From Enterovibrio paralichthyis (lineage in GTDB: Bacteria; Pseudomonadota; Gammaproteobacteria; Enterobacterales; Vibrionaceae): 64,000 bases of DNA. Below are positions 9,201 through 16,798 of the stretch, piece by piece; the first letter of the stretch is position 1; the number at the start of each line of letters is the position of its first letter. Below the pieces are notes generated by a model. That model was not told where the DNA came from and did no database searches. It saw nothing but the letters and a program-made list of their open reading frames with translations. The stretch covers positions 49,262 through 113,261 of the forward strand of contig NZ_JAHUTS010000016.1 of assembly GCF_019209835.1 (NCBI RefSeq). The letters are read 5' to 3'. The translations under genes were made by a program, and so were the position numbers.

Positions 9201-10337
9201 TCAAGAGAATGTTTTCATTATTTTCTCGATAATTCTCTGACAAGACTTACCGTCTCCATACGGGTTATGTGCTCGGCTCATTCTTTTGTAGGCGGTTTCG
9301 TTGTTAAGCAAGTTTTCTATCGCTTCTATAATTCTGTTCTTATCTGTTCCTACGAGCTCGACCGTGCGAGCTTCTACCGCCTCGGGGCGTTCTGTGGTAT
9401 CTCTCATGACCAATACCGGTTTGCCTAACGAAGGCGCTTCCTCTTGGATACCACCGGAATCGGTAAGAATGATGTGGGCTTTGTTCATCAGATACACAAA
9501 AGGCAGGTATTCTTGAGGTTCAATCAGGTGAATGTTGCTCACACCTTTTAGTATTCGGTTGACTGGCTCTCTCACATTAGGGTTCAGGTGAACAGGATAA
9601 ATAATTTGGCTATCTGGGTGGCGAATCGCAATCTCTACGAGCGCTTCACAAATTCGTTCAAATCCCCCGCCAAAACTTTCCCTGCGATGCCCAGTCACAA
9701 GAATAAGCTTTTTGTTGTCGTCTATTTGTGGAAAGACAGCCTTTAAGGTGTCATTGAGGTCTTGGTCATTCTCTAGCTTTTCTTTAACAAGAAACAGCGC
9801 ATCAATAACGGTATTTCCTGTGACGGAGATACTCTTTGCGTCGACACCTTCGGCGAGTAAGTTATTTTCTGACGTTTTCGTCGGTGCGAAGTGAAGCGTT
9901 GATATTGCCCCGGTCAGTTTACGGTTCCCTTCCTCTGGCCAAGGTGAGTAAATGTTACCTGTACGAAGTCCCGCTTCGACATGTCCCACGGCAATTTGTT
10001 GGAAATAGGCAGCCAGGCTGGCAGAAAGTGTTGTCGCTGTGTCTCCATGAACAAGAACTATATCGGGTCTGAAATCCTCAAGTACGGGTTTTAGGCCGGA
10101 AAGAATATTGCTTGTCACCTCATAAAGCGATTGTCCTGGTTTCATCACATTCAAGTCAAAATCCGGCTCAATATCAAATAAATCTAGAACCTGATCAAGC
10201 ATTTCGCGATGTTGCGCGGTGACACATACCTTAGCCTCAATGCCCTCAGCGTGACTTAACTTGTGAACCAAAGGCGCCATTTTGATTGCCTCTGGGCGGG
10301 TGCCGAAGACAGTAAGAACTTTAATTGCGGTTGTCAT
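9201..10337 (-). CDS. wecB: UDP-N-acetylglucosamine 2-epimerase (non-hydrolysing)
   Basis: A 378-residue enzyme converting UDP-GlcNAc to UDP-ManNAc, the substrate of WecC. Family motifs are present: VFGTRPEAIKMAPLV at the N-terminus, VHGDTATTLSASLAAYF, GHVEAGLRTGNIYSPWPEEGNR, TGHRRESFGGGF, and DSGGIQEEAPSLGKPVLVMRDTTERPEA near the C-terminus. Length equals E. coli WecB (376). It starts 9 bp after the Wzc-like gene. Cytoplasmic. Confidence 0.97.
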   Translation of the reverse strand: MTTAIKVLTVFGTRPEAIKMAPLVHKLSHAEGIEAKVCVTAQHREMLDQVLDLFDIEPDFDLNVMKPGQSLYEVTSNILSGLKPVLEDFRPDIVLVHGDTATTLSASLAAYFQQIAVGHVEAGLRTGNIYSPWPEEGNRKLTGAISTLHFAPTKTSENNLLAEGVDAKSISVTGNTVIDALFLVKEKLENDQDLNDTLKAVFPQIDDNKKLILVTGHRRESFGGGFERICEALVEIAIRHPDSQIIYPVHLNPNVREPVNRILKGVSNIHLIEPQEYLPFVYLMNKAHIILTDSGGIQEEAPSLGKPVLVMRDTTERPEAVEARTVELVGTDKNRIIEAIENLLNNETAYKRMSRAHNPYGDGKSCQRIIEKIMKTFS

Positions 10338-10346
10338 ATGCTTTCC

Positions 10347-12575
10347 TTAGCTTTCCATGTTTCCGTAGGCATAGCGAGAATACTCAGAGTAGGTATGTGT
10401 GCCTTTCTTTGGCTGAGGAACCTGATTTATCACTACGCCATCAATAGATATTTGATGTTTCGTAAATAAGGACATGGTGTGCTTATACACAGACTTGCTT
10501 GTGCTATTGGCTTTCAGAATGAGCACAATACCCTTGGTAAACTTTCCGACGATAAATGCATCTTTCACTGGCAAAATAGGTGGCGTGTCAAAGATGATGC
10601 GATCGTACTTTTTGGCCAGCTCTTCAATGAGCTTATAGAAAGAGCTGCTGCTCAGAAGTTCTTGCGGATTGGAAACAATTAACCCAGCTGACAGAACGTC
10701 CAGATTGGTTCCCTCAACGGTCGTAATGCAATCATTGGGTGATGCATTCATCACTAAAATGTTGGTCAGTCCCGGGTGGCTATTCGGGAGTCCAAAACGC
10801 ATCCCCACTGAAGGTTTTCGCAAATCACAATCAATCAGCAGAACCTTTTCGATACTTGCAAAAGACTGGGCGAGATTTACTGCTGTTGTCGTTTTACCTT
10901 CACCTGGGACAGAAGAAGACAGCGCCAGAAATTTCCTTTCAGTTTTAGGCATACTCAGGTAGAGCGACGTTCGGATGGAGTCAATGGACTCTTGAAACGC
11001 AGCAAATTTACTATTGCTAAAAACGGAAGCATCGATGTGATGACGTTTATATTCCTTGGCATTTACCAATGGGATTGTGCCGGTTGGCAATAAGCCGAGT
11101 TTGTTCTCAAAGTCTCTTGCTGAAGAAATTGTGTTGTTGAATGCATCCAGGCAAATCACAAGCACACACGCAAAACCCATGCTTGCGACTAAAGCGATGA
11201 CCACGAAGAGCTTTCGATTTGGCTTAAAAGGTTTTTGTGGGACAAGTGCATGGTCGCTGAAGCGAGCATTGGCTGCGCTGAAATCACTGGTTGCAGAGGT
11301 CTCTTTCTGCCGAGTTAAGAACAAGTCATACAGCTTGGCGTTGCTTTCGACCTCTCTCTTTAGCGCGTCGTATTCACTCTTAACAACACTTAGCGATTGA
11401 AACTCTTCTTTCTTACTCAATAGTTCTTGTTTTAGGAGCTGCTCTTGTTCTTTGGCACTAGCAAGCTCTTTTTCGACGCCATTAATCAGCTTATAGATTA
11501 GGTTTTCCGCTCTTTGTTGCACCGACTTCAACCTGGCATTGGCTTGAATCATTTTGTCGTGCTTAGGGCCATAGCGCTTCGATAGCTGACTGACTTCTTT
11601 TTCTGCTTCTGACTCTGCTTGACGGATGTCACGCACTTGTGGATGGTTCGAAATCAGGGCGTTAGCGCTAAGGGTCGCGATGTCCGCGTTAGGGTTACTT
11701 TTCAGCGCGTTATACAGTGCTTGGGTTTTCGTTCTTCGATCTGTCGCCTCTGCAATTCTATCGGTCAGGTTTTGAAGTTCATTGCTGGTTAAAGCGGCAA
11801 TACCACTATCGTCGATAAGCTCTTGACGTTGTAGAAACTGAACCAGGGCTTGCTCTGAGGAATTTAGGTTTTGTTTGAGCTCTGTGAGTCGCTCGTTTAG
11901 CCAGCCATTTGCTTTATCAGTGGCGATAAGCTTAGATTCCAGATTATTTTCAATAAATGCATAGCCCACAGCATTCGCGATCTCAGCGGCAAGCTTTGGA
12001 TCTTGTGAATCAAAGGAAATATGAACTAGCTGCGTTTTACGAATGGGTGATATTGTGAGTTTGGATTTAAATGCTTTCAATACTTGTAGATTTATCGCTT
12101 CTTGTTCTAACGCTGGGTCATTCGCAATATTTGTTTTTGATGAAAAGAAAGAGTCAATAACGGGATGCGAGCGCAACCAGTCTTTAATTTGTTCTTCGTA
12201 GCCAGGCTCATTGTTTGCAGCGATTGAAGGGTTAAACTCCTCAATCTGACTCAGTTGCAACTTGTCGATGACGCGCTGTGCGACTTGATTGGACTTTAGT
12301 ATCTCGAATTGTGTGAGATAGTATTCGTTCGCACGGCTATCTATTCCTACTACTTCTTCAATGGAAATCGCTTTGGCTTGTTGCGATTCAATAAGGAGGG
12401 TTGCTGTCGCACGGTATGTAGGCGTGATAGATAACGCAACCAGGGCAGCAATTGCTGTACAGAGTAGAGTAAAGAAGGAGATAGAAAGCCAGCGTTTCTT
12501 GATTAAATGAATATAATATCCAATATCAATCAGTTGCTCTTGGGTTGCTGATGTTTCATTTGCATGGGCTGACAT
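10347..12575 (-). CDS. Wzc-like polysaccharide co-polymerase / tyrosine autokinase
   Basis: A 742-residue inner-membrane protein that sets chain length and energises export with the Wza-like protein. Order: a first transmembrane segment near residues 35-55 with the Wzz domain; a periplasmic coiled-coil region; a GNVR-type segment (YDALKREVESNAKLYDLFLTRQKE) before the second transmembrane segment (VVIALVASMGFACVLVICL). Then comes a cytoplasmic BY-kinase with Walker A SSSVPGEGKTTTAVNLA (about residue 555), Walker A' LLIDCDLRKPS and Walker B IIFDTPP. The C-terminal tail is tyrosine-rich (HTYSEYSRYAYGN), the usual autophosphorylation cluster. A 163-bp gap separates it from the Wza-like gene. Confidence 0.93.
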   Translation of the reverse strand: MSAHANETSATQEQLIDIGYYIHLIKKRWLSISFFTLLCTAIAALVALSITPTYRATATLLIESQQAKAISIEEVVGIDSRANEYYLTQFEILKSNQVAQRVIDKLQLSQIEEFNPSIAANNEPGYEEQIKDWLRSHPVIDSFFSSKTNIANDPALEQEAINLQVLKAFKSKLTISPIRKTQLVHISFDSQDPKLAAEIANAVGYAFIENNLESKLIATDKANGWLNERLTELKQNLNSSEQALVQFLQRQELIDDSGIAALTSNELQNLTDRIAEATDRRTKTQALYNALKSNPNADIATLSANALISNHPQVRDIRQAESEAEKEVSQLSKRYGPKHDKMIQANARLKSVQQRAENLIYKLINGVEKELASAKEQEQLLKQELLSKKEEFQSLSVVKSEYDALKREVESNAKLYDLFLTRQKETSATSDFSAANARFSDHALVPQKPFKPNRKLFVVIALVASMGFACVLVICLDAFNNTISSARDFENKLGLLPTGTIPLVNAKEYKRHHIDASVFSNSKFAAFQESIDSIRTSLYLSMPKTERKFLALSSSVPGEGKTTTAVNLAQSFASIEKVLLIDCDLRKPSVGMRFGLPNSHPGLTNILVMNASPNDCITTVEGTNLDVLSAGLIVSNPQELLSSSSFYKLIEELAKKYDRIIFDTPPILPVKDAFIVGKFTKGIVLILKANSTSKSVYKHTMSLFTKHQISIDGVVINQVPQPKKGTHTYSEYSRYAYGNMES

Positions 12576-12738
12576 TATTTAATCCATCTTAAATGCAGTT
12601 TTTATTCTCACCGTCGTGAGGCATTAATGTCGACTAAGATCCGACAAAGAAGGGAATAGCAAATTTAGACATTCAGTAATATGAGCCAAAGCTTGCATAT
12701 TTCCTGAAGTGAATTTATTCGAGAAGAGTTACTTGCAA

Positions 12739-13272
12739 TTAGAAGAAGCTTTGCTCGATAACAATGATGTCTCCTGGTGAAACCATATGAGAAAGACCCA
12801 CACGGTTTTTAGGCTCATTTTTATCTTCACGAGTAATGTAGATGCTCTTTCTCGCCGCTCGCTCTGTGAAGCCTCCTGCAAGAGCAATCGCTTTGTCCAC
12901 AGTGAGTCCGGGTTGATACTCGTAGCCACCTGGTTTTTTGATTTCACCGTTTACAAAGATGCTTCTGAACCCAACGATACCCACGCGAACTTTCGGAGAG
13001 ACTAAGTAATCTCCTTTGAGACCTCTAATGATTTCCGCCTTGAGTTGTTCAGTAGTTTTCCCAATTGCCATTAATTGACCGAGATAGGGATAATCGAACT
13101 CACCACTGCTATCTATATACAGCTCTTCAATGGTGAGCTCTTCTTCGCCGTACACCACGATTTCAATTTTGTCGCCTGCGCCAATGGTATAGTCGTTCCC
13201 ACTTGCGAATGTATTCGATGGAGATGCAATGATGAGCAATATTGATATAAATAGGTGATAGAACCGCGTCAT
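12739..13272 (-). CDS. Small Wza-like polysaccharide export protein
   Basis: About 177 residues. I place the start at 13272, 22 bp after the preceding gene stops, because it opens a signal peptide (MTRFYHLFISILLIIASPSN, cut near FA-SG). A start at 13389 would overlap the beta-barrel gene by 95 bp. The mature protein has a Poly_export domain (YTIGAGDKIEIVVYGEEELT...GEFDYPYLGQLMAIGKTTEQL) and one SLBB domain (IFVNGEIKKPGGYEYQPGLTVDKAIALAGGFTERA). It is much shorter than E. coli Wza (about 380) and has no lipobox cysteine, so it lacks the lipid anchor and the membrane-spanning C-terminal helix. The neighbouring outer-membrane barrel may supply the pore. Confidence 0.88.
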   Translation of the reverse strand: MTRFYHLFISILLIIASPSNTFASGNDYTIGAGDKIEIVVYGEEELTIEELYIDSSGEFDYPYLGQLMAIGKTTEQLKAEIIRGLKGDYLVSPKVRVGIVGFRSIFVNGEIKKPGGYEYQPGLTVDKAIALAGGFTERAARKSIYITREDKNEPKNRVGLSHMVSPGDIIVIEQSFF

Positions 13273-13294
13273 GTGACCAAAATTCCTTAAAGAA

Positions 13295-14533
13295 TCAGAA
13301 AACCAGGTTTGTGCCGAGATACCAAACATTTTGGCTATATCTATTTGTGTCGATCGAAGAGTCGTTGTCTTCATATCGCCAGCCGACAATAACTTCAGTG
13401 TCTTCTCTGAATTGGTATCCGAGGTAGAATGAAGCGCTTAGCTGGTCGTCTTCCCTTGTGCTTTGTGAGTAGTCATCGTTAATGGTGTTGAAAGCGATGT
13501 CACTATATAGGCGCGAAAGCCAAAAGTGCTTCCAACTGGCGGCGAAGCTGGTTTGATTAATGAAGTTATTACCTTGCTCAGGGTCGATAGCGCTTTGTGC
13601 AGCAGAGACGGTAAGCGTAGAATAGGTCAGCGGTTCCCAAACAACATCTAGGTCCCAGCTGAAGCCATTGAAGTCTTCCCTGATGGCATCGTCATAGTTC
13701 TTATCTTGCACACCCAATCTGAGCTTGCCGGTTGTTTTACCCGTAATGTCCCATTTGGTGCCAACTAGAAAGTAAGCATCTAAATTGTTTTGCGAATTAC
13801 CGCTGATTGGGTCGCCCAACTTGTATTGGCGATCTGCTACATCAATCTCGAACAGCAGCTCTGTAGCGGGAAATATCTGATAGTAAAAAGCGAGTGCACC
13901 TGCGACTTCGTCATAGTCTTTAAACTTGGTGCTAAGCGCAACAAACCCAGGGGCAGTAAGGTCGCGGTAATTATCATATTTTTTGTTTTCGTATCTTAGA
14001 TTGGACTCAATTCGCCCTGTTGCATCTTCTGCGCCATAAACATGGGTGATATTTGCGTTGTGCAGAGAGTATTTCACTGGCTCAGTTGCGATGGTTGTTA
14101 GCTGGTCACCTGCCAAAATGCCAGTACCGCGAGCTTCGTGAGATTTTAGATAGGTATAATTGAAACCTATGCCACTTCTCTGGCTGAGCTGTACAAAGTT
14201 ATTTGTCGTGAGTGCGTGGTCAAGAAAGTCGTCTACTTCGCTGTCAAAATAGGTTCCTGATGCTAACTGGTACGCAATCTGGTATTGATTTCCGTTGCGG
14301 TCAGACTCAAACATCACGCCAGGTTTTGCAATTAACGCTCTGGATGATTCTGGATTCTCAGAAGAAGAGTATCGACCGACGTTATCGTTGTATTCGTAAT
14401 AGGCTTCAAAAAGCGGCGTGATTTTGATGCCAGACTCGGTGGTGTATCCATTGTCTTCGTTTGCCACTACCCAACTGCTGGTGCTTAACAAAGCCAAAAT
14501 AATGATTGTTTTCTTCGGGCTGTTCATTTTCAT
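13295..14533 (-). CDS. Outer-membrane beta-barrel protein of the polysaccharide locus
   Basis: A 412-residue protein with a signal peptide (MKMNSPKKTIIILALLSTSS, cut near VVA-NE) and many alternating amphipathic strands ending in an aromatic-terminal strand (YSQNVWYLGTNLVF), as expected for an outer-membrane barrel. The start (TPLFEAYYEYNDNVGRYSS) matches the BBP2-type putative beta-barrel porins found in Vibrio and other exopolysaccharide loci. It lies between the initiating transferase and the Wza-like gene, so a role in polymer export across the outer membrane is likely but inferred. Confidence 0.8.
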   Translation of the reverse strand: MKMNSPKKTIIILALLSTSSWVVANEDNGYTTESGIKITPLFEAYYEYNDNVGRYSSSENPESSRALIAKPGVMFESDRNGNQYQIAYQLASGTYFDSEVDDFLDHALTTNNFVQLSQRSGIGFNYTYLKSHEARGTGILAGDQLTTIATEPVKYSLHNANITHVYGAEDATGRIESNLRYENKKYDNYRDLTAPGFVALSTKFKDYDEVAGALAFYYQIFPATELLFEIDVADRQYKLGDPISGNSQNNLDAYFLVGTKWDITGKTTGKLRLGVQDKNYDDAIREDFNGFSWDLDVVWEPLTYSTLTVSAAQSAIDPEQGNNFINQTSFAASWKHFWLSRLYSDIAFNTINDDYSQSTREDDQLSASFYLGYQFREDTEVIVGWRYEDNDSSIDTNRYSQNVWYLGTNLVF

Positions 14534-14537
14534 TCCT

Positions 14538-15941
14538 TTAGTAGGCAGTCTTTCCGGTAAAGCCTTTGAATACGGTTTTAAATATGATTTTTAAATCAAG
14601 CCATGTTGACCATGACTGAATGTATTTGATGTCAAACTCAACGCGTTTCTGCATTTTTTCGAGAGTATCTGTTTCACCACGGTAGCCGTTAACCTGCGCT
14701 AAACCTGTTATGCCTGGCTTCACCTTATGTCGCAGCATGTAGCGATCAACCATGGTTCTATATTCTTCATTGTGTGCAACGGCATGTGGGCGAGGGCCAA
14801 CGATTGACATGCGACCTTGCAGAACATTGAAAAACTGAGGAAGCTCATCTAGTGACGTTTTTCGGATAAATGCACCGAAAGTAGTGATCCGCGGGTCGTT
14901 TTTAGTGGCTTGTTTGACAACAGAACCGTTGTCCATTGTGCTCATTGAGCGGAACTTCCACACTTTGATTCGACGTCCATCGAGCCCGTATCTGTATTGT
15001 TTGAAAATAATGGGCCCAGGTGATGAAAGCTTTACGCCGATTGCAACACCGATAAGTACCGGGCTGATCAACAGGATAATTAGTGAAGCAAGTAGGATGT
15101 CCTGTGCGCGTTTGAACCAACCATTCGTACCGTAGAATGGTGTGTCATGAATACTGATGGTTGGAATATTTCCAATCGCACTTAATCGCGATTGAATTAG
15201 GTTGTAGACAAAAAAATCCGGTATGAGATAGGTATTCGCTGTCGTATCTGAAAAGTCCCTGAGGTATGCGCTGATTCGCTCGTTGGCTTTCAAAGGCATT
15301 GAGATGTATACATGTTGAACCTTGCCACTTTTAACAAGCTCTAAAGCGGAGGCAACTTTACCCTTGAATGGCGCGGGTAGATTTTCAATGTCTAAACGGC
15401 TTGTTTCACGATCATCGTAAAAGCCACCTACGTGAATACCTAGCTCAGGATGATTCTTTAGCTGATTGGCTAGTCGGAGGCCGTTTTCAGTGACGCCTAC
15501 GATGATGGCTTCTTTTTTGTTGAAACCGTAATCGCGAAGTTTCTTTAAGGCCTGTTTTGCAGCGTACCGCCAGGTTATTAGTATTAATGGTGTAGAGACT
15601 AGCCAAATACCTGTTACAACCCTCGAGTAATCTGTGCTCGTTTTGGTAAAGAAAGCCAGAAAAACTAGCGAAATAAAAGTAACGAACCACGCCTTACTGA
15701 TACTCAATGCTTCTTCTCTGAAAAGGTGAACACGCCAAGAACGATATAGTTCATTTTTCTCTGCGATTAGCATATAGACCAGAATTGAATAGCTGCCCAA
15801 TAGGAAGTCTTTTTGGACAAACTGGCTAGTGTAGGAAATTGATACTATGTGAAGTGTCAATAGAATAATAATGCAGTCAATCGTCCTGTACAGGACATGT
15901 AGCGCGCCATAGTTACTATGTAATTTTAGAGTTGTGTCCAT
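14538..15941 (-). CDS. Polyprenyl-phosphate sugar-1-phosphate transferase (WcaJ-like)
   Basis: A 467-residue initiating transferase that moves a sugar-1-phosphate onto undecaprenyl phosphate. The N-terminal third has about four hydrophobic helices, then a Rossmann-like CoA-binding-type domain (AIIVGVTENGLRLANQL, VGGFYDDR). A further helix (ILLASLIILLISPVLIGVAI) leads to the catalytic bacterial sugar transferase domain: GPIIFKQYRYGLDGRRIKVWKFRSM, RKTSLDELPQFFNVLQGRMSIVGPRP, and KPGITGLAQVNGYRGET. This is the WcaJ/PssY-like arrangement, often glucose-1-phosphate or galactose-1-phosphate specific; the sugar here is not known. First gene of the operon, 55 bp after the ops element and 4 bp before the barrel gene. 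Confidence 0.93.
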   Translation of the reverse strand: MDTTLKLHSNYGALHVLYRTIDCIIILLTLHIVSISYTSQFVQKDFLLGSYSILVYMLIAEKNELYRSWRVHLFREEALSISKAWFVTFISLVFLAFFTKTSTDYSRVVTGIWLVSTPLILITWRYAAKQALKKLRDYGFNKKEAIIVGVTENGLRLANQLKNHPELGIHVGGFYDDRETSRLDIENLPAPFKGKVASALELVKSGKVQHVYISMPLKANERISAYLRDFSDTTANTYLIPDFFVYNLIQSRLSAIGNIPTISIHDTPFYGTNGWFKRAQDILLASLIILLISPVLIGVAIGVKLSSPGPIIFKQYRYGLDGRRIKVWKFRSMSTMDNGSVVKQATKNDPRITTFGAFIRKTSLDELPQFFNVLQGRMSIVGPRPHAVAHNEEYRTMVDRYMLRHKVKPGITGLAQVNGYRGETDTLEKMQKRVEFDIKYIQSWSTWLDLKIIFKTVFKGFTGKTAY

Positions 15942-15995
15942 TTTCTCTGACCTTAGATAACTAATCGATGACCCATCGTTGGCTCGTGATTTTAG

Positions 15996-16006
15996 ACGCT
16001 ACCGCC
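15996..16006 (-). promoter_or_regulatory. ops element (RfaH recruitment site) of the polysaccharide operon
   Basis: The minus strand reads GGCGGTAGCGT, an exact match to the ops core (GGCGGTAGNNT) of JUMPStart sequences, preceded by AAG as in many JUMPStarts. It sits 55 bp upstream of the first gene of a 16-kb operon and points the right way. From known biology, RNA polymerase pauses at ops and recruits RfaH, preventing early termination in long polysaccharide operons. Confidence 0.88.
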
Positions 16007-16169
16007 CTTGAGTGTCGTTCCCAAAATACGAAGTAAAAGTGAGGTTTTTATTGATTATTTTGATAATAAGATGGTGTTCGTAGGCTATTTTTAATGCCTG
16101 AATACAGAACGGCAGGATATTAACATTAGGGGTTTGTGTGTTTGTATATTTATTAAGTGTCAGGATCGA

Positions 16170-16200
16170 CAATAAATAAAACATGCGTGAGGGCACGCAT
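16170..16200 (-). terminator. Terminator-like hairpin upstream of the polysaccharide operon
   Basis: Perfect 7-bp stem ATGCGTG/CACGCAT around an AGGG loop at 16183-16200. On the minus strand it is followed by GTTTTATTTATT, a passable U-rich tail. It could end transcripts coming from the asnB side, or a short RNA that starts within 16200-16750. Confidence 0.4.
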
Positions 16201-16477
16201 TAGTATGTAAATGACTAAAGCGTTAATAATATTCATGCGATGCAAATAACATAAAAAAAAGATATAGTGACAAGGAAGTCACTAGTGGTGGCTAGGCATG
16301 ACACTACATTTTCATTATTATAACTGTAATCAAACACTAGCTGATATTGAAACAATCGTTTAAAAGTATTAGCTAGAGATTGCTACAATCTAAAAGGGTA
16401 TTTTTGTGAGTGGTGATGATTAAATAACCTATATTGCGTGCTGATTATTTATCGAGCGGGCAAGCTTCTTTGCAATG

Positions 16478-16742
16478 TATACCTAAACGACCTGAAGATG
16501 CTCGCATTCAGAGGTCATCATGCGTTCAATTTGAGGCAAACTATACGAGGAATAGTCGTTCTATTTCCGTGGAATTTAACGAAGAAGTGGGCGCATTGAT
16601 AGCCACCCTTCGGGCGAGTTGACTGACGCCGTGCTCTTTGTTGTTCCTTTTTGATGGAGGTGACTACATCTACAAAGGAACGCCGCGATCATAACGTCAG
16701 TCAATCTCGCTTAATCCTGCATCTTCAGGTTGTTTAGGTATA
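16478..16742. mobile_element. 265-bp palindromic element with 24-bp terminal inverted repeats (MITE-like)
   Basis: The left end (16478-16501, TATACCTAAACGACC then TGAAGATGC) and the right end (16719-16742, read in reverse) are the same 24 bases with one mismatch. Inside, near the right end, is a second inverted repeat: CGAGTTGACTGACG at 615-628 of this 16-kb block against 16695-16709. Nested in it is a hairpin GTTCCTTT (16643-16650)/AAAGGAAC (16674-16681). No transposase is encoded; a 62-codon frame across the left part looks fortuitous. The size and terminal repeats suggest a non-autonomous miniature element or dispersed palindromic repeat. No clear target-site duplication was seen. Confidence 0.6.
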
Positions 16743-16751
16743 TTTTCAAAA

Positions 16752-16783
16752 AAAATGGCTTTCCCTCGGGAAAGCCATTTTTG
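16752..16783 (-). terminator. asnB terminator
   Basis: Stem AAATGGCTTTCCC/GGGAAAGCCATTT with a short TC loop. On the minus strand it is followed by a run of T. It lies 16 bp after the asnB stop codon. The A and T runs on both sides could make it work in either direction. Confidence 0.85.
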
Positions 16784-16798
16784 TGTTTTGTTGAATAT

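Larger units (their letters stand above)
15942..16477. other. Non-coding leader/promoter region of the polysaccharide operon
   Basis: AT-rich stretch without a credible gene. Besides the ops element it holds a hairpin at 16183-16200 and an imperfect cluster of short inverted repeats around 16265-16310 (AGTGAC-AAGGAA-GTCACT and nearby copies of AGTG/CACT). The operon promoter must lie here, but no strong -35/-10 pair stands out by eye. Confidence 0.5.

Noticed and set aside
12729..12947. 72-codon minus-strand frame overlapping the Wza-like gene
   Set aside because: Out-of-frame shadow of the export gene, with no ribosome-binding site.
16434..16622. 62-codon open frame on the plus strand
   Set aside because: It crosses the left terminal repeat of the palindromic element, has no ribosome-binding site and no recognisable protein features.
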